Source: Candidatus Bipolaricaulota bacterium (lineage in GTDB: Bacteria > Bipolaricaulota > Bipolaricaulia > UBA7950 > UBA9294). Taken from it: 64,000 bases of DNA. The stretch is taken from the NCBI GenBank assembly GCA_028277345.1, contig JANQGM010000019.1:62001-126000 (forward strand), written 5' to 3'. Each line of letters begins with the position of its first letter. The stretch's first letter is position 1. The translations under genes were made by a program, and so were the position numbers. This document shows, piece by piece, positions 1-8,887 of this stretch. Below the pieces are notes generated by a model that saw nothing but the letters and a program-made list of their open reading frames with translations, had not been told where the DNA came from and made no database searches.

Positions 1-2
1 TC

Positions 3-2147
3 AAGAGCTTCCTTGATCAGGACGATCCCGCGGTCGCGGCATTGGATAAGGCAGAGGAGCGGTACGGATCCCAAGAGATTCTCATTGTCACGATCGAAGC
101 GCAGGATTCGGTCTTCCAATCCGAGGTCATTGCGCGGATTGAGGCCCTTGAGGACGCGCTGGATGACCTTCCGGGCGTCGATGAAATCCTGGGCCCCACG
201 ACCCTTCAAATCATCGAAGGCGAAGAGACTCAAATCACGGTCTCCAGTGCGGCGGCCGAGATTCCCCAGACCCAAGAAGAGATGGATGCCTATGCCCGCC
301 GACTGCTCTCGACGTCCCGCTCCGCCGGTATCCTCAGTAGCGAAGATGGGGAGGCTGTGGCCATCGTCTTGCGACTGAAGCCGTCGGCGGATCGCATTGC
401 CATCGCGGGAACGGTTGAAGAGATGGCGGCGACCTACGCCGGCCCCGAGCGCGTCTCAGTCGCCGGCTTGCCGGCCATGCATCGGGCGATGTCGGAGAGC
501 ATGCTGCGCGATCTCGTGGTCCTTATGCCGATCGTGATGCTTGTCGTCATTGGCATTCTCTATCTCAGCTTCCGAAACCGGCAGGGAATTCTGCTGGCCA
601 TGCCCGTTGTGGGCATGAGCGTGGTTTGGGCCGTCGGCGCGATGGCGCTCGCCCGGCAGGACTTCACGCCGTTTGCCATCGCCCTTCCCATCATGACGAT
701 CGCCATCGGCATCGCCGACGGCATTCACATTCTCAATCAATACTATGAAGAGGCCGCTCAGGGAGGCAGCCATCGCGCCATCATTCTCCGAACCATGGCC
801 GTGATGCGAACTCCCGTTGTCATGACCTCGCTGACAACGGCGGTGGGCTTCCTTTCCCTGCTTAGCTCGCTCATCTCCGCTCAACGCGTGTTCGGTGCGT
901 TCATTGCATTGGCCGTTCTGGCGGCGATGGTGCTTTCCATCCTCTGGATTCCGGCGATGTTGACGCGGTTCGATCCCGCGCGGGTGCCTGCATCCTATGC
1001 GACCAATCGATTGGGCCGCTGGTTGGGACGGTCCGCGCGCCCCATTCTTCGGCACCGCCGGTGGATTTTGGTGGGAGGGGCGGCGCTCGTGCTGGGTTGC
1101 CTAGCTTTGATTCCCCAGGTGAAGGTGGAGACGGTTCCGCAGAAGTTCCTGGGAATGGAGCATCCGGTCGTTGTCTCCATGAGGGTTGTGGACGAGTATT
1201 TCGGCGGCAGCATGCAGGTTGGCATCGAGATCGACACCGGGCGGCGGGATGGACTGAAGGATCCCCGGGTTCTCGGGGCCATGCTCACGTTACAGGAGCA
1301 GTTGGATGCGATAGAGGGCGTGGAGACGACGGCATCGCTCACCGACATCGTCCGAGAGATGAATCAGACCTTCCACAGCGACGATCCGGCCTATGCGGTG
1401 ATTCCGGATGATCAGCGCGTGGTCGCTCAGCTGCTATTGCTCTTTACCTTCCAGGGCGGGGATCTCGGCCAATTCGCGCGGTCGGATTTCTCAAGCGGAC
1501 AAATCGTCGCTCGGACGAAGCTGGAGAGTACGGAGCAAATGGCCGGCGTGGTCGAGCGCGTTCAAGCACTGATCGCCTCCGCCACCGTGTCCGCCGATGT
1601 CGAACAAGTGGACGTTCTGCGTGCATTCGTTTCTTTGTTTGAGAAGATGCCGGCCTCGCAGGCGCTTAGCTTGCTCATCAGCGCCGCGGCGGCGGCGGTG
1701 ATCGTCGCCGTGTTGATGAAATCGGTGATCGCCGGACTCATCTGCATCCTCCCGCTGCTGATGACGGTGATCGTGAACTTCGGGATCATGGCGATCACGG
1801 GCATGCCGCTTGACCTGGCCTCGTTGATGGTGGCCAGCACAGCCATCGGCGTCGGCATCGACTACGCCATTCACCTCACCCAACGATTCCGACGCGAGGT
1901 TCGTGATGGCGCATCGATCGACGTGGGGTTTGAGACGACGATGAGAACGGAAGGAAAGGCGATCGCTTACAACATGCTGGTCGTCGGGCTTGGGTTCGCC
2001 GTTCTCCTGTTCTCCAGCTTCCGTGGGTTGGCGAATGTCGGCATCCTGGTTTCGCTGACCATGCTCATCAGCGCGATCAGTTCGTTCACCCTCATTCCCG
2101 CATTGCTCGTGAGTTGGAAGCGCGGCTTCTTGACGCGCGGACGCTGA
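3..2147 (+). CDS. RND/MMPL-family exporter, 5' end cut by window
   Basis: The frame is open to the left edge, so the start and probably the first membrane helix lie outside; 714 residues are visible. Layout is that of hydrophobic-substrate RND exporters (MMPL/sterol-sensing type): an extracytoplasmic domain (nt 3-500), a cluster of helices (nt 510-975, starting VVLMPIVMLVVIGILYLSF), a second soluble domain (nt 1110-1640), then a second helix cluster (nt 1650-2130). Both clusters carry the related signatures GIADGIHIL and GVGIDYAIHL, as expected for the internal duplication of RND proteins. Proteins of this family use the proton gradient to export lipids, hopanoids or drugs; the substrate here is unknown. 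It converges on the ABC-2 exporter operon. Confidence 0.85.
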   Translation, partial: KSFLDQDDPAVAALDKAEERYGSQEILIVTIEAQDSVFQSEVIARIEALEDALDDLPGVDEILGPTTLQIIEGEETQITVSSAAAEIPQTQEEMDAYARRLLSTSRSAGILSSEDGEAVAIVLRLKPSADRIAIAGTVEEMAATYAGPERVSVAGLPAMHRAMSESMLRDLVVLMPIVMLVVIGILYLSFRNRQGILLAMPVVGMSVVWAVGAMALARQDFTPFAIALPIMTIAIGIADGIHILNQYYEEAAQGGSHRAIILRTMAVMRTPVVMTSLTTAVGFLSLLSSLISAQRVFGAFIALAVLAAMVLSILWIPAMLTRFDPARVPASYATNRLGRWLGRSARPILRHRRWILVGGAALVLGCLALIPQVKVETVPQKFLGMEHPVVVSMRVVDEYFGGSMQVGIEIDTGRRDGLKDPRVLGAMLTLQEQLDAIEGVETTASLTDIVREMNQTFHSDDPAYAVIPDDQRVVAQLLLLFTFQGGDLGQFARSDFSSGQIVARTKLESTEQMAGVVERVQALIASATVSADVEQVDVLRAFVSLFEKMPASQALSLLISAAAAAVIVAVLMKSVIAGLICILPLLMTVIVNFGIMAITGMPLDLASLMVASTAIGVGIDYAIHLTQRFRREVRDGASIDVGFETTMRTEGKAIAYNMLVVGLGFAVLLFSSFRGLANVGILVSLTMLISAISSFTLIPALLVSWKRGFLTRGR

Positions 2148-2163
2148 CAGCGTTTGTCGAACA

Positions 2164-2180
2164 GGCAAAGCGACTTTGCC
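2164..2180. terminator. Small hairpin between convergent genes
   Basis: GGCAAAG-CGA-CTTTGCC is a perfect 7-bp stem with a 3-base loop in the 38-bp gap between the convergent RND and ABC permease genes. There is no T-run, so use as a bidirectional terminator is inferred from position. Confidence 0.45.
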
Positions 2181-2185
2181 GATGG

Positions 2186-3400
2186 TTAGGCCCGGTAGGC
2201 CTGCCGCCGCATGCTGAGCACGCTGAGCACGAGAGTGCCGAGGGCAATGGCGCCGAGGACGGTCAACTCGAAGCGCAAGGACGCAATGTCGTGTCCTGTC
2301 AGCATCACCTTTCGCAGCGCCGAGTTGGCGTAGGTGAGAGGGATGGCGTACGACAGCGGCCGGATGCTGGCCGGCATCGATTCCAAGGGCCAGAACACGC
2401 CGCTCACCATGATGGAAGGAATCAGCAGAAACAGAACGAATTGCATGGCCTGCGCCTCGTTCTTGGACAGGGTGGAGATCAGCGTCGCAATGCCCTGCAG
2501 TCCGATGGCGAACAGGAGCACGATGAGGGCGACAACGCCGGGACTTCCCACGAACCGAATATCGAAGAACAACGCAGAGGCGAGAAACAGTTCAGCGCTC
2601 TGAAAGATGGCGATGAAGCTAAAGGCCAGTGTGTAGCCGAGGGTCACTTGCCACGTGCTTACCGGCGCGATCATGATGCGTGTGAGCGTGCCTCCCGTGC
2701 GTTCGCGGACCACGGACATGGCCGTCAGCATGACGGTGATCAACGTCATGGCAAAGCCGATGATGCCGGGGGCCGTGAAGTCGAGCATGCGAATGCGCCC
2801 GTCGTGAAGCGTCTGAATATCGAGCAGGGCATCTGCGGTCAGTGACGGTTGTTCCGTTTCCAGTGAGGCGGCGAAGGCCGTATTCAAGGCCTCGGAGACG
2901 GCGCTGGCGATCAGGGGATTGGAATCGTCAATGCTTAGAACCGTCATCGGGCTGTTGATCGGTTGACTCGGAAGCAGCGTAGCCGTGAATCCGCGAATCT
3001 GGATCTCCCGTCCGCCGCCGATCCGAACGGCTTCGTTGACCACGGAGTGCGAAAAGGACTTGGGAAACACGAGCGCCGCCCACACGCCGTCCCCAACGCG
3101 GGCCAACGCCGACTCGGCGTCATTCATGATCTCCACCTCAAAGACCTTGGGATCAAGGGAGTCGATGAAGACCTGCCCCAGATCGACGGAGGTCGTGATC
3201 CGGCCGTATTCGGCCGTGCGGACGGACGCCAATCCGTTGTCCTCATTGACGATGGCGATGCGAAGGCCTGAATACGTGCCCGAGAACGAATTGCCGTACA
3301 ACAACACGAAAAACAGCGGCAAGATAACGATCAACGCGAGCGTTCGGACATCGCGAACGATCCGGCGAAGTACATTGCGTGCGACCGCGAAACTAGTCAT
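2186..3400 (-). CDS. ABC-2 type transporter permease
   Basis: A 404-residue protein with one N-terminal helix (about residues 18-38), a large extracytoplasmic domain (about 40-210) and five C-terminal helices, the usual architecture of ABC-2 permeases of the YhgE/YbhS kind used for drug, polysaccharide or lipid export. The ATG overlaps the stop of the upstream ATPase gene (ATGA), so the two are translationally coupled. With the ATPase and the outer-membrane-like protein upstream it probably forms one exporter. The substrate cannot be read from the sequence. Confidence 0.85.
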   Translation of the reverse strand: MTSFAVARNVLRRIVRDVRTLALIVILPLFFVLLYGNSFSGTYSGLRIAIVNEDNGLASVRTAEYGRITTSVDLGQVFIDSLDPKVFEVEIMNDAESALARVGDGVWAALVFPKSFSHSVVNEAVRIGGGREIQIRGFTATLLPSQPINSPMTVLSIDDSNPLIASAVSEALNTAFAASLETEQPSLTADALLDIQTLHDGRIRMLDFTAPGIIGFAMTLITVMLTAMSVVRERTGGTLTRIMIAPVSTWQVTLGYTLAFSFIAIFQSAELFLASALFFDIRFVGSPGVVALIVLLFAIGLQGIATLISTLSKNEAQAMQFVLFLLIPSIMVSGVFWPLESMPASIRPLSYAIPLTYANSALRKVMLTGHDIASLRFELTVLGAIALGTLVLSVLSMRRQAYRA

Positions 3401-4137
3401 GTCCGGTCCTCCTCGCCCCGTTCTTGAAGCCGGATGAAGGCGTCATCGAGATTGGCCGCATCCGTCTGCGCCAAGATGCCTTCGGGCGTGCCTTCGGTGA
3501 GGAGGCTGCCGTCCATCAAGAAGCCCACCATGTGGCAGCGCAAGGCTTCTTCGACGAGATGGGTGGTGACGACCATCGTCACGCCCCCATCAGCCAGCGC
3601 GTTGAAGTAATCCCAGAAGTTGCGCCGCAATTTCGGGTCGACGCCGGCCGTCGGTTCGTCCAAGAACACCAACCGCGGCTTGTGCAAAAGGCTGATGGCC
3701 AAAGAAACGCGTCGCCGCATACCGCCTGAGAACGACCCGACCCGATCGCGCCGCCGATCGCTGAGTTGTACGAGATCGAGCAGTTCGTCCGCTCGCCGAT
3801 GCACTTCCGCGCGTCGCAATCCGTAGAGCTCGCCGAAAAACTCCAAATTCTGTAGCACGCTCAGATCGTCATACACCGCGAAATCCTGCGGCATATAGCC
3901 CAACTGCGAGCGAACGCGGGTGCTCGGCATCTGCCAGCCCAACAGATAGGCGGCGCCGTGATCCGGCCGAATGAGTCCGCACAGGGTGCGAATGAGCGTT
4001 GTCTTGCCCGCTCCATTCGGACCGGCGAGCCCGTAGAGCTGGCCCTGCTTCACAGCCAAATCGAGGTGATTGAGCGCCGTTCGCTTGCCAAACGTCTTGA
4101 CCAAATCCTCGGCGCGGACGACCAACGGATTCGCCAT
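3397..4137 (-). CDS. ABC-2 type transporter ATP-binding protein
   Basis: A 246-residue ABC ATPase with Walker A GPNGAGKTT, Q-loop MPQD, signature FSGGMRRR, Walker B LVFLDEP and switch His in TTHLVEEA. The open frame extends upstream, but I start at MANPLVVRAEDL (4137), the family's normal N-terminus; this ATG overlaps the stop of the preceding gene by one base (TGATG). It powers the permease encoded directly downstream. The order barrel-like protein, ATPase, permease suggests export across both membranes or into the outer membrane. Confidence 0.9.
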   Translation of the reverse strand: MANPLVVRAEDLVKTFGKRTALNHLDLAVKQGQLYGLAGPNGAGKTTLIRTLCGLIRPDHGAAYLLGWQMPSTRVRSQLGYMPQDFAVYDDLSVLQNLEFFGELYGLRRAEVHRRADELLDLVQLSDRRRDRVGSFSGGMRRRVSLAISLLHKPRLVFLDEPTAGVDPKLRRNFWDYFNALADGGVTMVVTTHLVEEALRCHMVGFLMDGSLLTEGTPEGILAQTDAANLDDAFIRLQERGEEDRT

Positions 4138-5255
4138 CAGAAGAGATCCGCCTCCAGATAAAGCGACAGCGTTAACGTCAGCTCCTCGTCCCCTGTCTTG
4201 TACTGAGCGTGGGCAACCAGGCTGAGGCCGGCGGCGCCGAAGACCTGCGTCGTGAGGCTTCCGAACAGCGAGTGGCTGATGGCCGAAAGCCCGACGACCG
4301 TCCATTCGCGATCATAGACGAGGCGATAGTCAAGCCGCCCGGTCCATCCATCCGGAAGCCGGTGTGAGTACGAGGCATCGCCAAAGGCGATGAACTCCGA
4401 GGGATCGCTCAACCGAAACTTGGCTTCCATGCTCGTGCGAACGCGCGACACCGGCGTCGGTACCGCCGCGTAGCGCGCTTGCAGGATCGTTGTCGTGGAG
4501 AGGTTGAACTCGGGAAGAAATCGGGCAACGACACCGACGCGGGCTTCGAGGTCGTACCCGCAGAGCCGGGTTTCGTCGTACGAATCGAGGATCTCCTCGA
4601 CCGCCAGGAGCCCCCGTACGCCAAGTTGATCTCCCGGGACAAGCTCCGTGGCAAGCAGCCGCTCCGAAAGCTCGACGACCTTGGACGCGTCGGAGGTGCC
4701 CACTTCGCCGAGGATTTGAGCGAGGTCAAGCAGGGCTTCGTCGCCAATGGGGGCAAACAACTCGCCGAGATCGAGCAAGGTGTTTTGGATTTCGTTGGCT
4801 TGAGCCAACGGCGTGACATCGCGGAAGCGGCCTTTTCCCACGCCGCCGGTGAGATCCACCTCGAGCCCGGATTCCGATGCGGCATCGAGCCCGATTGCGC
4901 CAACGCCGAACAGATCGTCGCTGAAGTAGCTGCTCAGACTTCCGGCTCCCGCGATCTCGGCGCGCCATGTTGTACCGTCCAATCGGACCTCAGAACGTCC
5001 ATCAATCGACCATCCCGATGCCGGAGCGGCGTACAGGCTGGTAAATTCGGAGACAAGGCTTGCCGAGATGGCGCGGTTTCGATCATCGACAAACGGACCG
5101 TCGTACCAATTGAAGGTGCCTTGTAGGCCGAGGTCGACGACCCGGCTTTCCGGAGGTTCATAGTCGCATACCGACAGGCCGAAGGTCTGAGCTGCGAGCG
5201 GCACGGTCACGATGACGAACGTACAAAAAACCAGGCTGACAAAACTGCGTTTCAT
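4137..5255 (-). CDS. Predicted secreted, outer-membrane beta-barrel-like protein
   Basis: No family recognised. The start MKRSFVSLVFC (5255) gives a clear Sec signal peptide with likely cleavage after PLAAQ. GGAGG lies only 3 bases upstream, so an ATG at 5270 (MDRRIMKRSF) is an alternative. The mature part of about 350 residues alternates hydrophobic and polar residues, especially the last 120, and ends in Phe (LYLEADLF), typical of outer-membrane barrels. It is coupled by overlap to the ABC ATPase gene, so it may be the outer-membrane component or cargo of that exporter. Barrel topology is inference. Confidence 0.6.
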   Translation of the reverse strand: MKRSFVSLVFCTFVIVTVPLAAQTFGLSVCDYEPPESRVVDLGLQGTFNWYDGPFVDDRNRAISASLVSEFTSLYAAPASGWSIDGRSEVRLDGTTWRAEIAGAGSLSSYFSDDLFGVGAIGLDAASESGLEVDLTGGVGKGRFRDVTPLAQANEIQNTLLDLGELFAPIGDEALLDLAQILGEVGTSDASKVVELSERLLATELVPGDQLGVRGLLAVEEILDSYDETRLCGYDLEARVGVVARFLPEFNLSTTTILQARYAAVPTPVSRVRTSMEAKFRLSDPSEFIAFGDASYSHRLPDGWTGRLDYRLVYDREWTVVGLSAISHSLFGSLTTQVFGAAGLSLVAHAQYKTGDEELTLTLSLYLEADLF

Positions 5256-5392
5256 GATCCTCCGATCCATTGCGATTGACCCGAGCGATGAAACGACCGT
5301 ACTGCGGATCGAAGACGGGGTCAAGGCATTGGCGAGGGGGCTGTTGCCATGAAGTTCAAACAGGTATCCTAGATGCAAGGAGGTCGTTACAT

Positions 5393-5800
5393 ATGGGGCA
5401 GAAAATGATCAGGGTTGGAATCGTTGTTTTACTCTCTTGGGCAGTGATTGGCTGCGCCGGAGTGATGGGAATGGCGCAAGAGATGGAGCCGGATCAATTA
5501 TTCGGATTGAGTCTTCCGACATTCGGTTCCGTCAAATACAACGACGACGGCGAGATCTATCGGACTCAGGGGCTTAATCTCGGTCTTGGATTCAGCCGGC
5601 GCAACTACACCTCCGAAGGCGGATTGCAGCCGGATCGTTTCAACACCTACTGGGGATGGGGAACCGTCTTGCTCGTCATTCCCTATATCGAGTTCGGCCT
5701 CTCGTATCCTCTGTCGATTGCCGATGGGGAACAGTTTATCGTGTTCGATGTAGGTCTTTTTTACATCGCTCCGTACATCAGTATTTCCATTTGGTACTGA
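5393..5800 (+). CDS. Small putative lipoprotein
   Basis: 135 residues, not assignable to a family. The start is set by an ideal AAGGAGG nine bases before the ATG. The N-terminus MGQKMIRVGIVVLLSWAVIGC ends in a lipobox (VIGC), predicting lipid attachment at the Cys. The mature part is rich in aromatic and glycine residues (for example RFNTYWGWGTVLLVIPYIEF) and closes with IAPYISISIWY, suggesting beta strands. It diverges from the outer-membrane-like gene across a short shared promoter region. Confidence 0.6.
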   Translation: MGQKMIRVGIVVLLSWAVIGCAGVMGMAQEMEPDQLFGLSLPTFGSVKYNDDGEIYRTQGLNLGLGFSRRNYTSEGGLQPDRFNTYWGWGTVLLVIPYIEFGLSYPLSIADGEQFIVFDVGLFYIAPYISISIWY

Positions 5801-5868
5801 GCCTCAAACGAAGGGCATCTTCCGTGTGAGATGGGAGAGGCTCCATTCTTCTTTTGCCGATCGACTCG

Positions 5869-5929
5869 TTCCGCGATCGCATGCGTTGCCGTTTTTAAGC
5901 AACGCCTTCCGTGATTGCATGCGTTGCCG
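5869..5929. repeat. 23-bp direct repeat pair with nested hairpin
   Basis: TTCCGYGATYGCATGCGTTG-CCG occurs at 5869-5891 and 5907-5929 with two differences. The second copy is the last codons of the FAD dehydrogenase gene; the first lies just beyond its stop. Between them GCGTTGC (5883-5889) and GCAACGC (5899-5905) can pair, with the gene's stop codon inside the structure. It looks like a small tandem duplication of the gene's 3' end that may act as a terminator. Confidence 0.6.
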
Positions 5930-7496
5930 AAGCCATCCCGTCAAGTGCAGAGCTGACGATGCCGCCGGTGTAGCCCGATCCTTCGCCGATGGGATAGAGG
6001 CCGCGAAGGGAGGGGGATTGCCGTGTCGAAGGATCACGTACGATGCGCACCGGGCTGGAGCTGCGCGTCTCGACGCCGTACAGAAGAACGTCTTCAGGTC
6101 GGATGCCGTTGAGCTCTTTCAGCATCCGCGGGAGGACGCGTTGAAGGGTGTCGGCGACCTCCTCCGGAAGCAGCTCGATCAAGTTGGCGGGAACGGCGCG
6201 GGTGCATGAACGAGCGTCGGGAAGCTGGGTCGATGGACGGCTGCGAAGAAAATCGCCGAAGGCTTGAGCAGGGAGGCTGTAGTCGTTGCCTCCGGCGGCG
6301 AAGGCGGCGCGTTCCATCGTCTCTTGATAGGCGATTCCGGCCAAGGGAGGGTGCGCATCGCTTGAACCGAAGTCATCCGGGCCGACGGGAACGAGCATCG
6401 CGGCATTGCCGAATGGCTTGGATCGTCCCGAATAGCTCATTCCATTGGTCGTCAGCTGCCCTGCAGAAGAAGCACACGCCATCACCGTTCCGCCGGGACA
6501 GGTGCAGAAGCTGTAACACGCTCGCGTGGTCTTGCCTGGTTTTCGCGTCAACTTGAAACTGGCGGCTCGCAATTTGGGATGAGTGGCCCAATGTCCGTAT
6601 TGCGCGACATTAAGGCGGCTCTGCGGCATCTCAGCACGGATGCCAACGGCAAAGGGTTTGGCGGCCAGCGAGACGCCGTTTTCAGCCAGCACGGCATAGA
6701 TGTCGCGGGCGCTGTGTCCGGTGGCCAAGAAACACCGATCCGTCTCAACCTCGGTTTCTCCCGATAGACGAAAGCCGCGCAAGGCGCCCTTCTCGATATA
6801 GAGGGCCTCCAGGGCGGAATGGAAACGAACCTCGCCGTCCAGTTCGCCGATCCGCTCGCGAAGGGCCGGGATGATGTGGCTAAGGGCGTCGCTTCCAAGA
6901 TGGGGCTCGGCATCGATCAGGATGTCGGACGAGGCGCCGCAGGCGACCAGTAGCTCATATAACTGTCGAACGGCTCCGCGGTCCTTCGAACGGGACGTTA
7001 ACTTGCCGTCCGAGAAGAGACCGGCGCCGCCTTCTCCGTAGAGCACGTTGCTCTCCGGATCGAGGGCACCTTCTTGCCAGAACGTCTCAACTTGATGACG
7101 GCGAACGCGAACGTCCGCCCCTCGCTCAATGAGCAAGGGCTTCCAGCCCGCTTCGGCGAGCGTCAAGGCCGCCAGCAGTCCGGCGGGCCCTGCACCCACA
7201 ACGACAGGGCGTCGACGGGGGCGAGATACCGTTGCTCGCGAGAGGGGCGTTGGTTCTTGCGGTGCAAGGACGACGCGTCCTGGCGCGAAGGGAGGCTCGG
7301 CGTCTCCCAGGTAGTCGACGTCAACCGAGAGAACGAACCGGGGCTTGGCGTGTCCTCGTGCGTCGATCGAACGTCTGAGCAGTGTGAGGCGGGCGAGCTC
7401 GCTCTCCGGGCACCCCAGGATCTTGGCGACGGCGGCTGTGATGTCCGGCTTTTCGTACTCCAAACGGACCTTAATCTGGTGAAGTCGTAGACGCAT
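5895..7496 (-). CDS. FAD-dependent dehydrogenase (COG2509-like)
   Basis: 533 residues starting MRLRLHQIKVRLEYEK, with GGAG eight bases upstream; longer upstream starts in the open frame lack an SD. An N-terminal alpha/beta domain of about 90 residues precedes a Rossmann FAD motif (VVVGAGPAGLLAALTLAEAG, residues 98-117), then YGEGGAGLFSDGKL and a C-terminal GEGSGYTGGIVSSALDGM that closes the FAD site. This layout matches a widespread, poorly characterised family of flavin dehydrogenases. A CTCPGGTVMAC segment (about residues 330-340) is conserved in the family as I recall it. The substrate is unknown. Confidence 0.85.
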   Translation of the reverse strand: MRLRLHQIKVRLEYEKPDITAAVAKILGCPESELARLTLLRRSIDARGHAKPRFVLSVDVDYLGDAEPPFAPGRVVLAPQEPTPLSRATVSRPRRRPVVVGAGPAGLLAALTLAEAGWKPLLIERGADVRVRRHQVETFWQEGALDPESNVLYGEGGAGLFSDGKLTSRSKDRGAVRQLYELLVACGASSDILIDAEPHLGSDALSHIIPALRERIGELDGEVRFHSALEALYIEKGALRGFRLSGETEVETDRCFLATGHSARDIYAVLAENGVSLAAKPFAVGIRAEMPQSRLNVAQYGHWATHPKLRAASFKLTRKPGKTTRACYSFCTCPGGTVMACASSAGQLTTNGMSYSGRSKPFGNAAMLVPVGPDDFGSSDAHPPLAGIAYQETMERAAFAAGGNDYSLPAQAFGDFLRSRPSTQLPDARSCTRAVPANLIELLPEEVADTLQRVLPRMLKELNGIRPEDVLLYGVETRSSSPVRIVRDPSTRQSPSLRGLYPIGEGSGYTGGIVSSALDGMASATHAITEGVA

Positions 7497-7593
7497 GGGT
7501 GGAACTCCAGGTTCTGTGTGTATCGTTATTGTACGGCGCGGACGGCCCACGTACAGTTGATGGAGCGATGCTTCTTGACTCAATCAAAGAGGT

Positions 7594-7800
7594 TTGATAT
7601 GCACAGGAATCCTGATCGTGCTATGCCTGCTGGTCAGGCCGCTCTCCGCGGCTGCGTGTACCGGCGTTGTCATCGTCCGCGAGGGTGAAGTCCTGGTCGG
7701 AGGAAACGAAGATTGGGAGCGATTTGACGTGCATATATGGGCACCGGTGCCGAACTTGTTTCAACAGGGCGTTTGCGGGTCGCGGTCGAGGACATCGTGA
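7594..7800 (+). pseudogene. 5' remnant of an Ntn-hydrolase (choloylglycine hydrolase/acylase-like) gene
   Basis: A TTG-started frame encodes a signal peptide (ICTGILIVLCLLVRPLSAAA) followed by ACTGVVIVREGEVLVGGN and EDWERFDVHIWAPVP. A Cys after signal cleavage, then a hydrophobic strand and N-E-D-W...IW.VP, is the start of secreted N-terminal-nucleophile hydrolases, where the Cys is the nucleophile. Similarity ends near residue 55 and the frame stops at 68, whereas such enzymes run to about 300 residues or more. I found no continuation in other frames before the LRR gene. Probably a deletion remnant. Confidence 0.5.
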
Positions 7801-7909
7801 ATGGCGGTATCTAGTCTTCAAATCGACAGATGTGAGAACGTGCAATCGGCTGCTTGAGGCGGGGCCGTCTATACTGAAGGCGTCGATCTGAGACGAGGCG
7901 AGGTGTGGA

Positions 7910-8785
7910 ATGCGAACGGCGAGCGCACTGATCGGATGGGTGATGGTGGCCTCCCTCTTCGCCATGGCGGGCGTTGTTCAGTTCGCAGATTCAGAGCTGG
8001 AAGCCGCTGTGAGGGAGGCAATCGCCATGCCCTCAGGCAGCCTCTATGACTATCATTTGGATGCTGTGGATCGCCTTGTGGCCAGCGGTCGAGGGATCGC
8101 ATCGCTTGAGGGGCTGCAATTTTGCACGAATCTAGTCGAGCTCGATCTTCGCGACAACGCGATCGCGGATCTTGGCCCGCTTGCCGAGCTTCATCAACTG
8201 ACCACGCTCTCACTCTCTCGGAATGTGATTGTCGATCTGCATCCTCTGGCCGAGCTCGCCCATCTTGAGGCACTGCGCCTGGGCGGGAACCGCATTTCTA
8301 ATCTTGAACCCCTTGCGCATCTGGGCACGGAAGAGGGCGTACGGCTTCGCGAGTTGGAGCTGGAGAACAATGAGATCGAGGATCTGTCGCCCCTTACGAA
8401 GCTCATCCATCTTATGGAACTGAACCTCAGTGGAAACCGCATTCAGTCCATTGATCCATTGAGAAACCTCACGCAGCTGGCGCAGCTCAATCTCAATGAC
8501 AATCGCCTTGCGGAGATCGATGCCTTGGCGAATCTGCTGGAGTTGAAGATTCTCCTTCTCGAACGAAATTCGATTCGTTCTGTGGCGGCATTGCGCGATC
8601 TTCCGGACTTGTTTCGCATTTGGCTCAACGACAATGAGATCGAGACGCTTCAGCCGTTGGCGGACAATCCTGGGATTGGATACAACGATTGGCTCTACCT
8701 TTGCGGGAATTCTCTCGATGCCTCGGATAAACCTGCTTTGGACAGCCTTGCTCGGCGAGGCGTCTATATCTACGGTTGTCTCTAG
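7910..8785 (+). CDS. Secreted leucine-rich-repeat protein
   Basis: 291 residues. The N-terminal stretch MRTASALIGWVMVASLFAMAG looks like a signal peptide, followed by a short cap (DSELEAAVREAIAMPSG) of the kind seen in internalin-like proteins. From about residue 63 to 265 there are eight or nine 22-residue repeats of the form LxxLxxLxLxxNxIxxLxPL, the SDS22/internalin type. It ends with YLCGNSLDASDKPALDSL, a C-cap with Cys. Such solenoids bind proteins. No anchor motif is visible, so it is secreted or periplasmic. Confidence 0.85.
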   Translation: MRTASALIGWVMVASLFAMAGVVQFADSELEAAVREAIAMPSGSLYDYHLDAVDRLVASGRGIASLEGLQFCTNLVELDLRDNAIADLGPLAELHQLTTLSLSRNVIVDLHPLAELAHLEALRLGGNRISNLEPLAHLGTEEGVRLRELELENNEIEDLSPLTKLIHLMELNLSGNRIQSIDPLRNLTQLAQLNLNDNRLAEIDALANLLELKILLLERNSIRSVAALRDLPDLFRIWLNDNEIETLQPLADNPGIGYNDWLYLCGNSLDASDKPALDSLARRGVYIYGCL

Positions 8786-8887
8786 GGAGGTGAATTCGGA
8801 TCGAGGGGTGACCTCCTCCAACACGCCGCGGATGCTTCTGGGAAATCCCAGGGCAGTTCTCTATCCTCTTGGGTAGGGGGAGGGTTC

